In this document: positions 17,256 through 25,396 of the stretch, in pieces | Position numbering within the stretch: the first letter of the stretch is position 1 | Layout: every line of letters begins with the position of its first letter | Assembly: GCF_008039875.1 (NCBI RefSeq) | Contig: NZ_VRUU01000008.1 | Coordinates: 40,111 to 104,110 of the forward strand | Length of the DNA stretch: 64,000 nt | Origin: Methylobacterium sp. WL119 | Lineage (GTDB): Bacteria > Pseudomonadota > Alphaproteobacteria > Rhizobiales > Beijerinckiaceae | Direction of reading: 5' to 3' | Position numbers and translations under genes: made by a program | Notes under the pieces: model-generated | What the model was told of the DNA's origin: nothing | The model's database searches: none | Seen by the model: the letters and a program-made list of their open reading frames with translations, nothing else

Positions 17256-17530
17256 CCGACCGACGGCGGGCGAGCTATATCGGGCAGGCCGTAATCCTCA
17301 TATGTCCAAGACACGATGCATCACCCGTTGCAATTTCTTTGTCTAAGATGCCTGCGGCATTTCCCCAGGACAGCCCCAGGTTTGACATTTCTTGGTAAAA
17401 TAGTCCTAGGCGCGACGCGGATCATCCTGTGGGGCGGCTCGTTCTCTTGCCCGAATTGGAGCAGAGGCGATGACACTCGGCGGTGGGTGCAGATGACTCC
17501 GATGCGCAAAAGCACCTACGGATGGGCCCG

Positions 17531-18457
17531 ATGTTTGACGAATTGCATCACGCAGATTGGAGTACGGGAGCTTCGAAGCGATGGGTTGCGTCGGCGTGGC
17601 GTACTTCGGCGGGTTGGGTCGTGGTCGGACCGCGGCGGGTCGGACGATCAGATCTATTCGTCGACGCCCTCATCGATACTGGCAGATCACGCCGCGTCCT
17701 TGCCGGATTTGATTTTTCGATAGGGCTGCCGCTTGCCTACGGCTTGCTTACCGAGTTCTCAGGCTTTCGCGAGGCACTACCCGCGCTAGGTCATAAGCCC
17801 GGTTGGGAGGACTTTTTCAATGTCAGCGCGCAGTCGGACGACGTCACGTTCCGGCGCCCGTTCTATCCCCGCACCGCTACCAAGGGCGTTTCGCGGTCTA
17901 CGCTGACAAGCGGCATCGGCGTCGCGAGCTTTTCCGATCTATTGCGCCAGTGTGAGCGCGGCGGCCCCGGTCGACGCGAGGCCTGTTCGGTGTTCTGGAC
18001 GCTGGGCGGCAACCAAGTCGGCCGCGCCGCGACTTCGGGCTGGCAGGAGGTCGTCCGACCTGCCCTCGCGCAAGGGGCAACGCTATGGCCGTTCGACGGC
18101 GACCTGCGGGCACTCTCCGCCCGCAGTGGCCTTGTTCTGGCAGAGACCTACCCGGCGGACGCATACTTTATCCTCGGAGCGCCGTTTGGCCGACGCGAGA
18201 GCAAGACTTCGCAGGCTGATCGCCGCTCGAAGGCGGCCTCAATTATAGCGTGGTCATCGGCGGCCGGGGTGGATCTCGGCGAAGCGCGCGAGCCGCTCTT
18301 GGACGGCTTCGGCGCGAGCAGCTCGGGCGAGGACCCGTTCGATGCGCTTGCCGGCCTCCTCGCCATGATTGAGGTGGTTGAGAAGCGCGCGCCGGAGGCG
18401 GTGACGCAAGTCGGACTAGAGGTTGCAGCTTGGGAGGGCTGGATCGTCGGTCGCTAG
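17531..18457 (+). CDS. DUF429-like protein (predicted RNase H-fold)
   Basis: About 308 aa from the ATG at 17531 (an ATG at 17522 and a GTG at 17483 are in frame). The sequence RVLAGFDFSIGLPLAYGLL resembles the first Asp-bearing strand of DUF429 proteins. LVLAETYPADAYFILGAPFG and the C-terminal GEDPFDALAGLLAMIEVVE match their Glu and Asp positions. DUF429 members are predicted nucleases without a settled function. It stands at the start of the mosaic half of the island with no operon partner. The assignment rests on motifs only. Confidence 0.6.
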   Translation: MFDELHHADWSTGASKRWVASAWRTSAGWVVVGPRRVGRSDLFVDALIDTGRSRRVLAGFDFSIGLPLAYGLLTEFSGFREALPALGHKPGWEDFFNVSAQSDDVTFRRPFYPRTATKGVSRSTLTSGIGVASFSDLLRQCERGGPGRREACSVFWTLGGNQVGRAATSGWQEVVRPALAQGATLWPFDGDLRALSARSGLVLAETYPADAYFILGAPFGRRESKTSQADRRSKAASIIAWSSAAGVDLGEAREPLLDGFGASSSGEDPFDALAGLLAMIEVVEKRAPEAVTQVGLEVAAWEGWIVGR

Positions 18458-18886
18458 CCGAACCCGGTGGCTGAGTGCGATCCGCGCAACCCGCGCGTGC
18501 ATCTTTCGTCTGCGTCACTGTACCTACCCCTGCGATCACCACGACCGCAGGGGCGCGTCATAGGATCGAGTTTTAGGCCACGACGATGGCATCCTCGTCG
18601 ACGCGGCGGCCGCGGCCAGCCGCCTCCAGGAAGGCGGCGAGGGCGTCCGCTTGATGAGCAGTAATTCTGTATACGCTTCATAATGATACCCTTATCGACG
18701 ACTGACCTACCCACATATGAAACCACATTTCAGGCGCGAACCTACGTGGACGATGGCGAACAAATTTTCCGCTCGAACGTCAGCGCGACCTAAGTTCAGC
18801 TTAGGCGTTCGTGAGGCCCGGCCGGGCTCGACTGAAAGGGGGTGGCGTTTCACCACCCCTCGCCCGCGACTGGCCGGGCCAGGGTA
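18458..18886. other. Gap with a possible decayed small gene
   Basis: About 430 bp. On the minus strand a frame ending at 18573 encodes YRITAHQADALAAFLEAAG and GRRVDEDAIVVA, which reads like a real short C-terminus, but a stop blocks it just upstream and no start codon fits. A single base change near 18680 would join it to the ATG at ~18684. Nothing else is supported. The stretch 18690-18800 is AT-rich. Confidence 0.35.
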
Positions 18887-19072
18887 TTAGCGAAGGTGCG
18901 AGAACCTAGGGCCGAGGCCCGCGCGGGTCGCCAAGGCATCGGCAACGCGCACGCGCCCCCGAGACCGCAGCAACGCCGCGTCAGCCTCGTCGGCGAGCCT
19001 TTCGGATCGTGCGATGTCGGCACGAGCCCACCGGATGTTCGCGATGGCGAGGTAGGCGAGGATCATGCGCAT
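18887..19072 (-). CDS. Small hypothetical protein, last gene of a coupled operon
   Basis: 61 aa, mostly alpha-helical by composition, Ala- and Arg-rich (ADIARSERLADEADAALL). No family is recognised. Its start overlaps the end of the 19063-19353 gene by 10 bp, and the three genes upstream are joined by ATGA overlaps, so it is probably the last member of a four-gene unit. The overlap chain is the main evidence for coding. Confidence 0.5.
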   Translation of the reverse strand: MRMILAYLAIANIRWARADIARSERLADEADAALLRSRGRVRVADALATRAGLGPRFSHLR

Positions 19073-19353
19073 TGCACGACCCTCTGCGCTGCGTGCCGAG
19101 CCTGTGCGATCAAGGCGCCAATCTCCACACTCGCGTGTCGAGCTAACGCCATCGTCACCACCGGATCGCCGCGCATCGCTTGGGCGACGAGCGTTCGCAA
19201 CACCGTGTCGGCATACTCGGCTTGCCGCAGCAACATTTGCGCTTCGCCAAGAGCCATCGCAGTCGGAACAGGCTTCGGCGCCTGCCGCTTGGGGCGCTTA
19301 AACCGCTTTCCTGTGGACGGGACAACGGCAAGGTAGGACGGGATCGGCCTCAT
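19063..19353 (-). CDS. Small hypothetical protein of coupled operon
   Basis: 96 aa. A basic N-terminus (GKRFKRPKRQAPKP) is followed by a helical part (LGEAQMLLRQAEYADTVLRT). Its start overlaps the stop of the upstream gene by 4 bp (ATGA). No domain is recognised. The basic leader and small size would fit a nucleic-acid-binding or structural accessory protein of an integrated element, but this is speculation. Confidence 0.6.
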   Translation of the reverse strand: MRPIPSYLAVVPSTGKRFKRPKRQAPKPVPTAMALGEAQMLLRQAEYADTVLRTLVAQAMRGDPVVTMALARHASVEIGALIAQARHAAQRVVQCA

Positions 19354-19568
19354 GGCTCGCCACCCGACTGCCGATAGGCTTCCATCCAGCGCGTCTCTAA
19401 ACGCGCGCCCAATTCGCGAAGTGGAACGGCTAGGACATTCAGCGCGCCTGGATCAATCATGACCCCGGCGCTTCCGAGAGCGTCGACTAGGTGCGACCAG
19501 CGACGAACATCAAAGATGTCGTCTTCCATCTCCTGCAGAGAGGCCGAAACCTTGGATGGCGTGCTCAT
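19350..19568 (-). CDS. Small hypothetical protein of coupled operon
   Basis: 72 aa from the ATG at 19568 (MSTPSKVSASLQEMEDD). It overlaps the stop of the 19565-20113 gene by 4 bp, and its own stop overlaps the next start by 4 bp. The sequence contains DIFDVRRWSHLVDALGSAG and LRELGARLETRWMEAYRQ and looks helical. No family is recognised. An upstream in-frame start at 19616 is less likely because it breaks the ATGA pattern. Confidence 0.6.
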   Translation of the reverse strand: MSTPSKVSASLQEMEDDIFDVRRWSHLVDALGSAGVMIDPGALNVLAVPLRELGARLETRWMEAYRQSGGEP

Positions 19569-20113
19569 GCAGGCACTCCCCAAGCCGAAAACGTATGCTC
19601 TCCGACGCCAGCCCACTCGGGTGCGGTGTCGCGCTCGTCTACTTCGGCATCATGCGGCTCGTCCTGCACGTCGCCGCCGTGTTCGTTCTCCTCCTCCCGG
19701 TCGTCGTCGGCGCTGTCCTCACGGTCGTCGGTCGCGCCACTGCCCCACGCGAGCAGCGGTCCGTGATCGCGATAAGTGTGAGTGGCTGCCTCAGGGGCGC
19801 CTAGGGAAGGCTCAAGGTCCACGTCGCCCGCCAGCATGTCGAGCAAGGCAAGATCCGACTCGATGCGATCCGCGACGCTCCTGCGAAGCGTCTTGAGGCG
19901 CCGATAGTCAGCCTCGGAGAAGTGGCGATCCAGGCCTAGGCGTATCGCCTCGATAGCGTCGTGCGCGGCCTGATCCGGGTCGGCAGTTCGCATGGCGCGC
20001 AGGGCTAGGGTGACTGGGCCAGGCTGCCTGCCGGCCCCGCGGGGTAATAAGGCCGATTGAGCGCCAGCCTCGGGTAATAAGGGCGTGCGTGTGCTATGGG
20101 CGTGGCTAGCCAT
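19565..20113 (-). CDS. Hypothetical protein with acidic tail, first gene of coupled operon
   Basis: 182 aa. A Pro/Gly-rich N-terminus precedes a helical core (DAIEAIRLGLDRHFSEADYR, LKTLRRSVADRIES) and a very acidic stretch (ATDDREDSADDDREEENEH). No domain is recognised. The region before its start is shared with the divergent ribbon-helix-helix gene at 20202, so the RHH protein could regulate both directions. The 4-bp overlaps downstream make it the head of a four-gene unit. Confidence 0.55.
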   Translation of the reverse strand: MASHAHSTRTPLLPEAGAQSALLPRGAGRQPGPVTLALRAMRTADPDQAAHDAIEAIRLGLDRHFSEADYRRLKTLRRSVADRIESDLALLDMLAGDVDLEPSLGAPEAATHTYRDHGPLLAWGSGATDDREDSADDDREEENEHGGDVQDEPHDAEVDERDTAPEWAGVGEHTFSAWGVPA

Positions 20114-20201
20114 GCCGCTCTCCTCAACAGAGTGGTGGGGTTAGAGCCGTGGCAAGGGTTCCAGCCTTGTCCCGGCTCGTCATTCACGCTAGCGTCAAAT
20201 C

Positions 20202-20438
20202 ATGGGCTCGTCAATTAGCGCTAGCGCGAAAAAACGCGGACGTCCGGCCACGACAGGCACGGGCCACACGATTGGCGTTCGAATGCTCCCGGATCAGCTC
20301 CGCCCGCTCGACGCCTGGATTGCCGATCAGCCCGACCCTAAGCCAACACGAACAGCTGCCATTCGTAAAGCTGTCGACGACTGGCTCACCGGCCAGGGCT
20401 ACGTCCGCCACCGCGAGGATCCTGAGGGCGCGAACTGA
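20202..20438 (+). CDS. Ribbon-helix-helix-like small protein
   Basis: 78 aa. A basic Ser/Lys N-terminus is followed by IGVRMLPDQLRPLDAWIADQ and TRTAAIRKAVDDWLTGQGYV, the strand-helix-helix layout of Arc/MetJ-type proteins often found as repressors or antitoxins. It is divergent from the four-gene operon. Its last 16 codons are repeated in decayed form at 20748-20800. The DNA-binding role is inferred from fold likeness. Confidence 0.65.
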   Translation: MGSSISASAKKRGRPATTGTGHTIGVRMLPDQLRPLDAWIADQPDPKPTRTAAIRKAVDDWLTGQGYVRHREDPEGAN

Positions 20439-20500
20439 CATCCTCGCCCCGGCGTTGCCACGTTGATGTCGCGCGGCGCGGCGTCCAATTTGGAAACTCG

Positions 20501-20734
20501 ATGCCCTACACCCTTAAACGCCTCGCCCCTGGTAGCTTCGATCTCATCCTCGACGGCGCGGTGGTCGGCAGCTTGGTCCGTGATGTGTCGCGGGACGGGT
20601 ACGAAGGCGATTGGACAGCCGAACCGCTCGCCGACAGCCCGCCCTTTCCAGCGCCTTTCACAAGTGAGGCGCACAAGTTCCCGAACTTGAAAGCAGCGGC
20701 GGACTGGCTCGACGCGGACGTGCCGGATCTTTGA
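20501..20734 (+). CDS. Small hypothetical protein
   Basis: 77 aa, starting MPYTLKRLAPGSFDLILDG. It appears to hold a beta-rich segment (GAVVGSLVRDV) and a C-terminal helix (FPNLKAAADWLDADVPDL). Proteins of this look occur widely in Methylobacterium accessory DNA, with no assigned role. It lies 60 bp after the RHH gene on the same strand and could be co-transcribed. Confidence 0.55.
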   Translation: MPYTLKRLAPGSFDLILDGAVVGSLVRDVSRDGYEGDWTAEPLADSPPFPAPFTSEAHKFPNLKAAADWLDADVPDL

Positions 20735-20747
20735 CATACCACCGCGC

Positions 20748-20800
20748 CCGGCCAGGGGTACGTGCGGCACCGTGAGGATCCGAGAGGGGCGAGCTGACGT
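20748..20800 (+). repeat. Decayed duplicate of the RHH gene 3' end, in a ~400-bp gap
   Basis: The sequence encodes GQGYVRHREDPRGAS-stop, nearly the same as the end of the RHH protein (GQGYVRHREDPEGAN-stop at 20389-20440), but nothing upstream resembles the rest of the gene. It marks an old duplication or recombination. The remainder of the gap (20801-21131) holds a frame ending in RLVRDAEQLKAKGSSK that has no ATG before residue ~27, so I do not call it. Confidence 0.7.
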
Positions 20801-21131
20801 TGAAGCTGTTCCCAACCCGAGGAACACATCCTGTCCGAAAATCAGAGCAAAGAGTGGAAGCAAGCCGAAGCGGCTTTCGCTAGGCGGCAGAGCCAACCCA
20901 TCTCCATGCCTGCCGAGGAGCCGCCGGCGAATGTAGCTGAGACCAATCTGGCTCGGCAGAGGGCGGCGCGCTTAGTCAGGGATGCCGAGCAACTGAAGGC
21001 GAAGGGCAGCTCGAAATAAGCGGCACGAGCGTCGCCCTTCTCAAAAAATCTCTGCGCCGAGCGACTGGAACTTGGCTGGCATCTAGTGCGTCGACAACAC
21101 AAGGATGCAACCTCTAACAAAAGGCTGAGCC

Positions 21132-21455
21132 ATGAGAGTCAATATTTTCCATAGTATTGGGTTGATCCTATTCCTATCAACTCCTGCTTTATCTCAAGTC
21201 CAACAAAACGATCCAAACGCTGCCAACGCATCGTTTGCCTACCAAGGTGATATGCGCGCGCTTCATCAGAACAATGTTTCTAATTACAACACTCTCAACA
21301 TGCAAATTCAGCGCGGCATTCAATCCAATAGAGCAAGTTATTACGGATATCTGAATTCTGGAATTGCCGGAAGGTCACTGTCGCGCGGCATAAGCAGGCG
21401 ATCCCATATTCCTACCGGCCGCGGGTTTAATTCTAGCGTTTGCATTGGTTGTTAG
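21132..21455 (+). CDS. Small secreted protein ending in VCIGC
   Basis: 107 aa. A signal peptide (IFHSIGLILFLSTPALS, cleavage near SQVQ) precedes an Asn/Gln-rich mature part (NANASFAYQGDMRALHQNN, YNTLNMQIQRGIQSNRASYY) and a basic Arg/Ser stretch. The last residues are GFNSSVCIGC. No family is recognised. Base composition is much lower in GC than the flanks, a sign of recent acquisition. The C-terminal pentapeptide is shared with the secreted protein at 23310-23573, though the rest is unrelated, so it may be a functional tail. Confidence 0.65.
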   Translation: MRVNIFHSIGLILFLSTPALSQVQQNDPNAANASFAYQGDMRALHQNNVSNYNTLNMQIQRGIQSNRASYYGYLNSGIAGRSLSRGISRRSHIPTGRGFNSSVCIGC

Positions 21456-21476
21456 GTCTATGACGGCGCTGCCGAT

Positions 21477-21698
21477 ATGCGCGTCATTCGGTCGATGCCG
21501 GCACATCCTCTTGAGGAGCAGACAATCGTCACGCAGCTGGTCGAGGCGATCCGCCCGCAGATCGGCAGCGGCTCCACGGGTGCAATCGTCGAGGGTGCCA
21601 ACGCTGCCTTGTCGGCCTGGGAACAGCGCGATCCGGATGTCCGCGGTCCTCGCGTCGTAGCGGTCAATCAGACCGACGGCTCTGTGACCCTGGGGTAG
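21477..21698 (+). CDS. Small hypothetical protein
   Basis: 73 aa; an alternative ATG at 21495 would give MPAHPLEEQTIVTQLVEA. The sequence is a helical segment, a short Gly/Ser loop (PQIGSGSTGAIVEGANAALS) and a strand (PRVVAVNQTDGSVTLG). No domain, signal peptide or strong ribosome site is seen. It follows the VCIGC protein by 21 bp. Coding potential is moderate. Confidence 0.4.
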   Translation: MRVIRSMPAHPLEEQTIVTQLVEAIRPQIGSGSTGAIVEGANAALSAWEQRDPDVRGPRVVAVNQTDGSVTLG

Positions 21699-21923
21699 CT
21701 ACCCGACACGCCATCACGCACCCCGTTTCACGGCAGTGGAAGGGGTACCAGCAGAGGGCTCTCGCGTAACCCCAGACCTAAGAGTAGTGCGAAGCCACAC
21801 CACTTGTCCACAACCTGGAGTCATGCGTTAAAGTACCACTTGACTGAGGAAGGGCGGTGGTTATTTTCAGCCTCAATAACACCCCCCACGCCTCTCGTAG
21901 AAGCGCCTCAGGGGGGTTTTTTG

Positions 21924-22922
21924 TTGTCTAAAGTAGATTTCGATAAGCCGCCAATAACTATCGGTGAACAGGTAGAGTTACTAAGAGTCAGGGGCTTGGA
22001 AGTTGCTGACCCTGCTGTAGCAGAAGCTTTCATTTCTAATGTTGGCTACTACAGGCTTTCCGGATTTTACAAATACTATCTAGACCCCAATGATCCGCAG
22101 CGCGAGAAAATGCGCGCGGGCGTGACATTTGACGACGTAGTGAAATTGTATGAGTTTGATCGAAGGCTGCGGGCCTTATTATCTCGTGCCTTGGAAAGAA
22201 TAGAAATATCCATCAAATCTAAGCTTTCGCATGAAGCCGCTACTGCGCACGGCGCGTTTTGGCTTTGCGAGCCAGTAAACTTTGATCGCGGGCGTCATGC
22301 CCAGATAATAGAGATGATAGATAAATACATTGGAGACAAGACAGTAGACCATCAGCATGTTTTTATAAATCATTTCATGAATAAATATTCTAATCCGTAT
22401 CCTCCTTGTTGGATGATGATGGAGCTATTTTCTTTTGGCGCTCTATCAAAGGTCTACAAGCTATCAAAGGGAACGATTAGAAAGTCGGTAGCTGACCAAT
22501 TCGGCTTGCAACACGATATTTTAGAGAGCTGGCTGCACTCACTAAGTTTTGCTCGCAACGTCTGCGCTCATCATGGACGAGTTTGGAATAAAGGCTTCAC
22601 CATTAAGCCTAAGATACCAAAAATGTACAATAAGGTCTGGCCCGATACCTCACAGGATAAGCTCTATTCGGTTTGCGCTGTTGTCTGGCACCTGCTATCT
22701 CGCATTGACCCTGCTTCACCTTGGCCGCAAAGGCTCGCTACCATCCTAGATGGTAAGCCGAACGTGACCCTTGCGGCGATGGGGTTCCCCGACGATTGGC
22801 AAGAACGCCGGCCATGGGCATCTGCGAAGCTTGCTCATATCGAAGCTGCGCCGATTGATGCAAGGGACGCGCCTTCAAAGCCCGCAACGCCTTCGACATC
22901 CGGCGGGTATGCTCCGTCATGA
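21924..22922 (+). CDS. Abi_2-family abortive-infection-like protein (HEPN fold)
   Basis: About 332 aa from the TTG at 21924, preceded by an AGGGGGG stretch. Abi_2 (AbiD/AbiF) signatures are strong: ISNVGYYRLSGFYKYY, LYEFDRRLRALLSRALERIE, KSKLSHEA and SFARNVCAHHGRVWN, which holds the R-x4-H HEPN RNase motif at about residues 211-216. Members block phage growth, presumably by RNA cleavage; this is known for the family, not shown here. It is distinctly AT-rich compared with its neighbours, consistent with horizontal gain. No antitoxin-like partner is adjacent. The exact start is uncertain. Confidence 0.85.
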   Translation: MSKVDFDKPPITIGEQVELLRVRGLEVADPAVAEAFISNVGYYRLSGFYKYYLDPNDPQREKMRAGVTFDDVVKLYEFDRRLRALLSRALERIEISIKSKLSHEAATAHGAFWLCEPVNFDRGRHAQIIEMIDKYIGDKTVDHQHVFINHFMNKYSNPYPPCWMMMELFSFGALSKVYKLSKGTIRKSVADQFGLQHDILESWLHSLSFARNVCAHHGRVWNKGFTIKPKIPKMYNKVWPDTSQDKLYSVCAVVWHLLSRIDPASPWPQRLATILDGKPNVTLAAMGFPDDWQERRPWASAKLAHIEAAPIDARDAPSKPATPSTSGGYAPS

Positions 22923-23309
22923 GCTGGTCGGCCTAGTCGCTCGAAACATCAGCCTTGGGCGCCTGGTGGCACCAGATTGCGAACTCGACGGTGCCGGCAA
23001 GCCAGCACGTGCAGAGCAGGATCGGAGCGCTGAAGGCGAAGTTCATCCCGAGATCTTTTCTGTCAAATGTTAAAAACACGGTGGCCACAAAATCCACAGG
23101 TTGCAACAAAAATCTGCAGTGCAACCGTGAAGCGATGATGCCGCAGGCGATGTACCGCTCGGAGCAGGCAGACCGCAGAGGTCCAGGCGGTGGGCACAAT
23201 CACACCGGCTGCCTCGTGTGTGGTGAGGCACCAACACCGTCAGGGTAAGCGAAACTAAACCGATTGGTCCCAGTTCTCCCTCGCTGTCATCGAGCAGCGA
23301 GGAGCCCCA
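22923..23309. other. Gap downstream of the Abi gene
   Basis: About 390 bp. A short plus-strand frame could encode a peptide with HNHTGCLVCGEAPTPSG before the stop at 23248, but it lacks a ribosome site and family support. The last ~40 bp lead into the next gene and include GAGGAG at ~23300. Nothing else is seen. Confidence 0.4.
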
Positions 23310-23573
23310 ATGTTCGCAGCCCGTGCAATCGCTATAGGCCTGGTCGCTAGCATCCTGGCGACCGGAGCGATCTCAGCCGAAATCGATCAGACCGGCAGCA
23401 TTCAGCGCTCATCCGTCCAGGAGATGCCGGGCGCTCAGGGCCGATCAGTGACCAGTAGGAGCATCGAGACGGTGGCTCTGCCAGAATTAAGCGTCACGAC
23501 AGAAGCTCGGCGCCCTCGGGAAATTCATATCAAAGAATTCGGGTGGGACCCGCACGTCTGCATCGGCTGCTAA
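23310..23573 (+). CDS. Small secreted protein ending in VCIGC (second)
   Basis: 87 aa. A GAGGAG ribosome site lies 5-10 bp before the ATG. The signal peptide (ARAIAIGLVASILATGAIS, cleavage near SAEID) is followed by a Ser/Thr-rich linker and ends IHIKEFGWDPHVCIGC. Apart from signal and tail it does not resemble the 21132-21455 protein. The shared VCIGC end, placed immediately before the stop in both, suggests thiol chemistry, metal binding or a recognition tail in the periplasm. Confidence 0.7.
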   Translation: MFAARAIAIGLVASILATGAISAEIDQTGSIQRSSVQEMPGAQGRSVTSRSIETVALPELSVTTEARRPREIHIKEFGWDPHVCIGC

Positions 23574-23679
23574 TACGACTGACAAAGATGGACAGCGGGA
23601 GGGGGCATGCGCGCAATGCGCTTCCCTGCCGGGGAACTGGAAGCCTCGACAACCGCACCCCGGCGGCTATCCTGCCGGG

Positions 23680-24270
23680 ATGCGCATTGCCCTCGCCGCC
23701 CTTGTCTTGACCGCTGCCGCAGGTTCGGCAGCACGGGCGGAAGTTAGCCCTGACGTTGCCGCCTGTCGCAATGTAGCAGACTCGCTGCTTCGCCTGCGGT
23801 GCTTTGACGACGCGGCGAAGGGCCCGCCAGCTAAGGTAGTTTCGAGCAATCCCTCGGTGCCCACAGCCCCGAATTTCGCTCAATACCCTGCTGCACCCTA
23901 TCGAGGAACAGTCTCACCACCTGATTTCCGAGGTCGAGATCGACAATACGCAAGCTATCGAACGCGCATCATGGATGGGTTTAAGTCCGGTCCGAACTTC
24001 GCTGGCAAGCTATCAGTTGTCGAAATTGGTTGCGGCGCCGGATGCCGTTTCGTCTATGTCATCGATATCCAAAGTGGGCGAGTTATGAACTTTCCGCTGG
24101 GCGGTGAGGACAACCTGTATCTTAATATGACTTACAAGACCGACAGTCGCTTGCTTTCTGCTCAATGGGTTTCAGACGAACGCTGCAAATCCGAATTCTT
24201 AATCTGGACGGGGACTGAATTCCAGCGAGGGAAGGTGATTGATCTCGGTGATCGTGAGAAATGCGGCTAG
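23680..24270 (+). CDS. Periplasmic protein with Cys-rich loops
   Basis: 196 aa. It has a signal peptide (LAALVLTAAAGSAARA), then ACRNVADSLLRLRCFDDAA, a short two-Cys motif seen in several secreted proteins, and a globular part with GPNFAGKLSVVEIGCGAGCR, FVYVIDIQSGRVMNFPLGG and SDERCKSEFLIW. The NFAG...GCG..C core is shared with a widespread but uncharacterised periplasmic family. The 3' end converges on and overlaps the phage-tail gene by ~150 bp, so insertion or deletion probably shaped this junction. Confidence 0.7.
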   Translation: MRIALAALVLTAAAGSAARAEVSPDVAACRNVADSLLRLRCFDDAAKGPPAKVVSSNPSVPTAPNFAQYPAAPYRGTVSPPDFRGRDRQYASYRTRIMDGFKSGPNFAGKLSVVEIGCGAGCRFVYVIDIQSGRVMNFPLGGEDNLYLNMTYKTDSRLLSAQWVSDERCKSEFLIWTGTEFQRGKVIDLGDREKCG

Positions 24271-25396
24271 CGGCTCCAATTTCAAGTTGCCGCCTCCGGC
24301 TGCGCAGCGCATTGCCGAGGTCGTAGAAGCCATCGTTCTTCGTCGCGTCGCCTTTGCGCTGCTCCCAGGCCAGCGTGTTGATTAGGTCGAGCGTCGTTGT
24401 CGTGCCGGCGTTCACATCCTGCGTGTAGGCGTAGCCGGCCACCTTCAGCGTCTCGGTCGCGCTCTCTGTAGGGAACAGCATGGGGGACTTCACCGTCACG
24501 CCGTCTGACGGGTCCCAGAGGCCGCCCACGCTGGGCTTCAGCCAGCCCGCGTAGGTGAGCTGCAACTGCAGGGCCATGCTCTGTAGGACGGCCGCTTCCC
24601 AATTCGTCCGCAGCTGCGTGCCTTTCTGGTCGAGCGGCATCTCGGCCAGCACCTTCCAGATCGCCCCGGGCGTACCGCCTTTCACCGTGGCCTTCGCCTG
24701 GATCTCGGAGGCTGACCTGCCGAACAGGCTGTCAGACCCGGGCTGCTGCGAGTTCGAGACCAGCGACTCCACCGCGAGGTGGCGCAACTGGCAGTTCGCC
24801 GAGAGGATGTTCTGGCCCTCGACGAAGGCGACCATGCTGCTGCCGGACTTCGGACCGGCCACGACGTTCCCCGCCGCATCAGCGTAGAAGAACAGGTTGC
24901 GCTGCCGGCACAGCCGCGAGATCAGGTCAAAGGGCGTCTCGCCGTAGCGGACCATCACGTTCGGGAAAGGCATGTCCCAGCCGTCCGATCCGTTCTGGAC
25001 GCGGAAGGTGAGTCCGTAGGGCTTCAGGACGGAGTTCGCGATGGCATCGAGCTTGTAGCCCCGGAACTGCCCCGTGCCGCCGTTGATGCTGGCCTCCGTG
25101 ATCAGTCCGGCTTTGCCGTAGCCGGTGACTTGGACGGCATGCCGGTTGGCATCGAACACGGCCTGCCGATCGCGGATATAGCCCTGCTGGATCACCACCT
25201 GTCCGGCCAGGGCGATGTCGACGCGGTCGCCGGGCTTCAGTCGCATATTCGTCCCGGCGCTGGGCTCGGCGCAGACGAGGCGGAATGACCGGATCCAGCC
25301 CTCGTTCATGAAGTTCTGCTCGACCTGGACCTGCATCCAGTCGCCGTAGGTGCCGCCCTCGGTGCGCACCTCGCAGATGAGATCGGGATCCGGCAT
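24122..25396 (-). CDS. Mu-like phage baseplate hub protein (gpP/gp44-like), probably truncated
   Basis: 424 codons open. The N-terminal ~370 aa look genuine: MPDPDLICEVRTEGGTYGDW, MRLKPGDRVDIALAGQVVIQ, RHAVQVTGYGKAGLITEASI, then the hub core (MVRYGETPFDLISRLCRQRN, LFFYADAAGNVVAGPKSG). This matches Mu gp44 / phage late control D-type hubs at the tail tip. The last ~50 residues (after YDLGNALRSRRR) are low-complexity, and they overlap the convergent 23680-24270 gene, so the true C-terminus was probably lost. It starts 1 bp from the end of the tape-measure gene. Confidence 0.8.
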   Translation of the reverse strand: MPDPDLICEVRTEGGTYGDWMQVQVEQNFMNEGWIRSFRLVCAEPSAGTNMRLKPGDRVDIALAGQVVIQQGYIRDRQAVFDANRHAVQVTGYGKAGLITEASINGGTGQFRGYKLDAIANSVLKPYGLTFRVQNGSDGWDMPFPNVMVRYGETPFDLISRLCRQRNLFFYADAAGNVVAGPKSGSSMVAFVEGQNILSANCQLRHLAVESLVSNSQQPGSDSLFGRSASEIQAKATVKGGTPGAIWKVLAEMPLDQKGTQLRTNWEAAVLQSMALQLQLTYAGWLKPSVGGLWDPSDGVTVKSPMLFPTESATETLKVAGYAYTQDVNAGTTTTLDLINTLAWEQRKGDATKNDGFYDLGNALRSRRRQLEIGAASRISHDHRDQSPSLAGIQSPSRLRIRICSVRLKPIEQKASDCRSCKSY

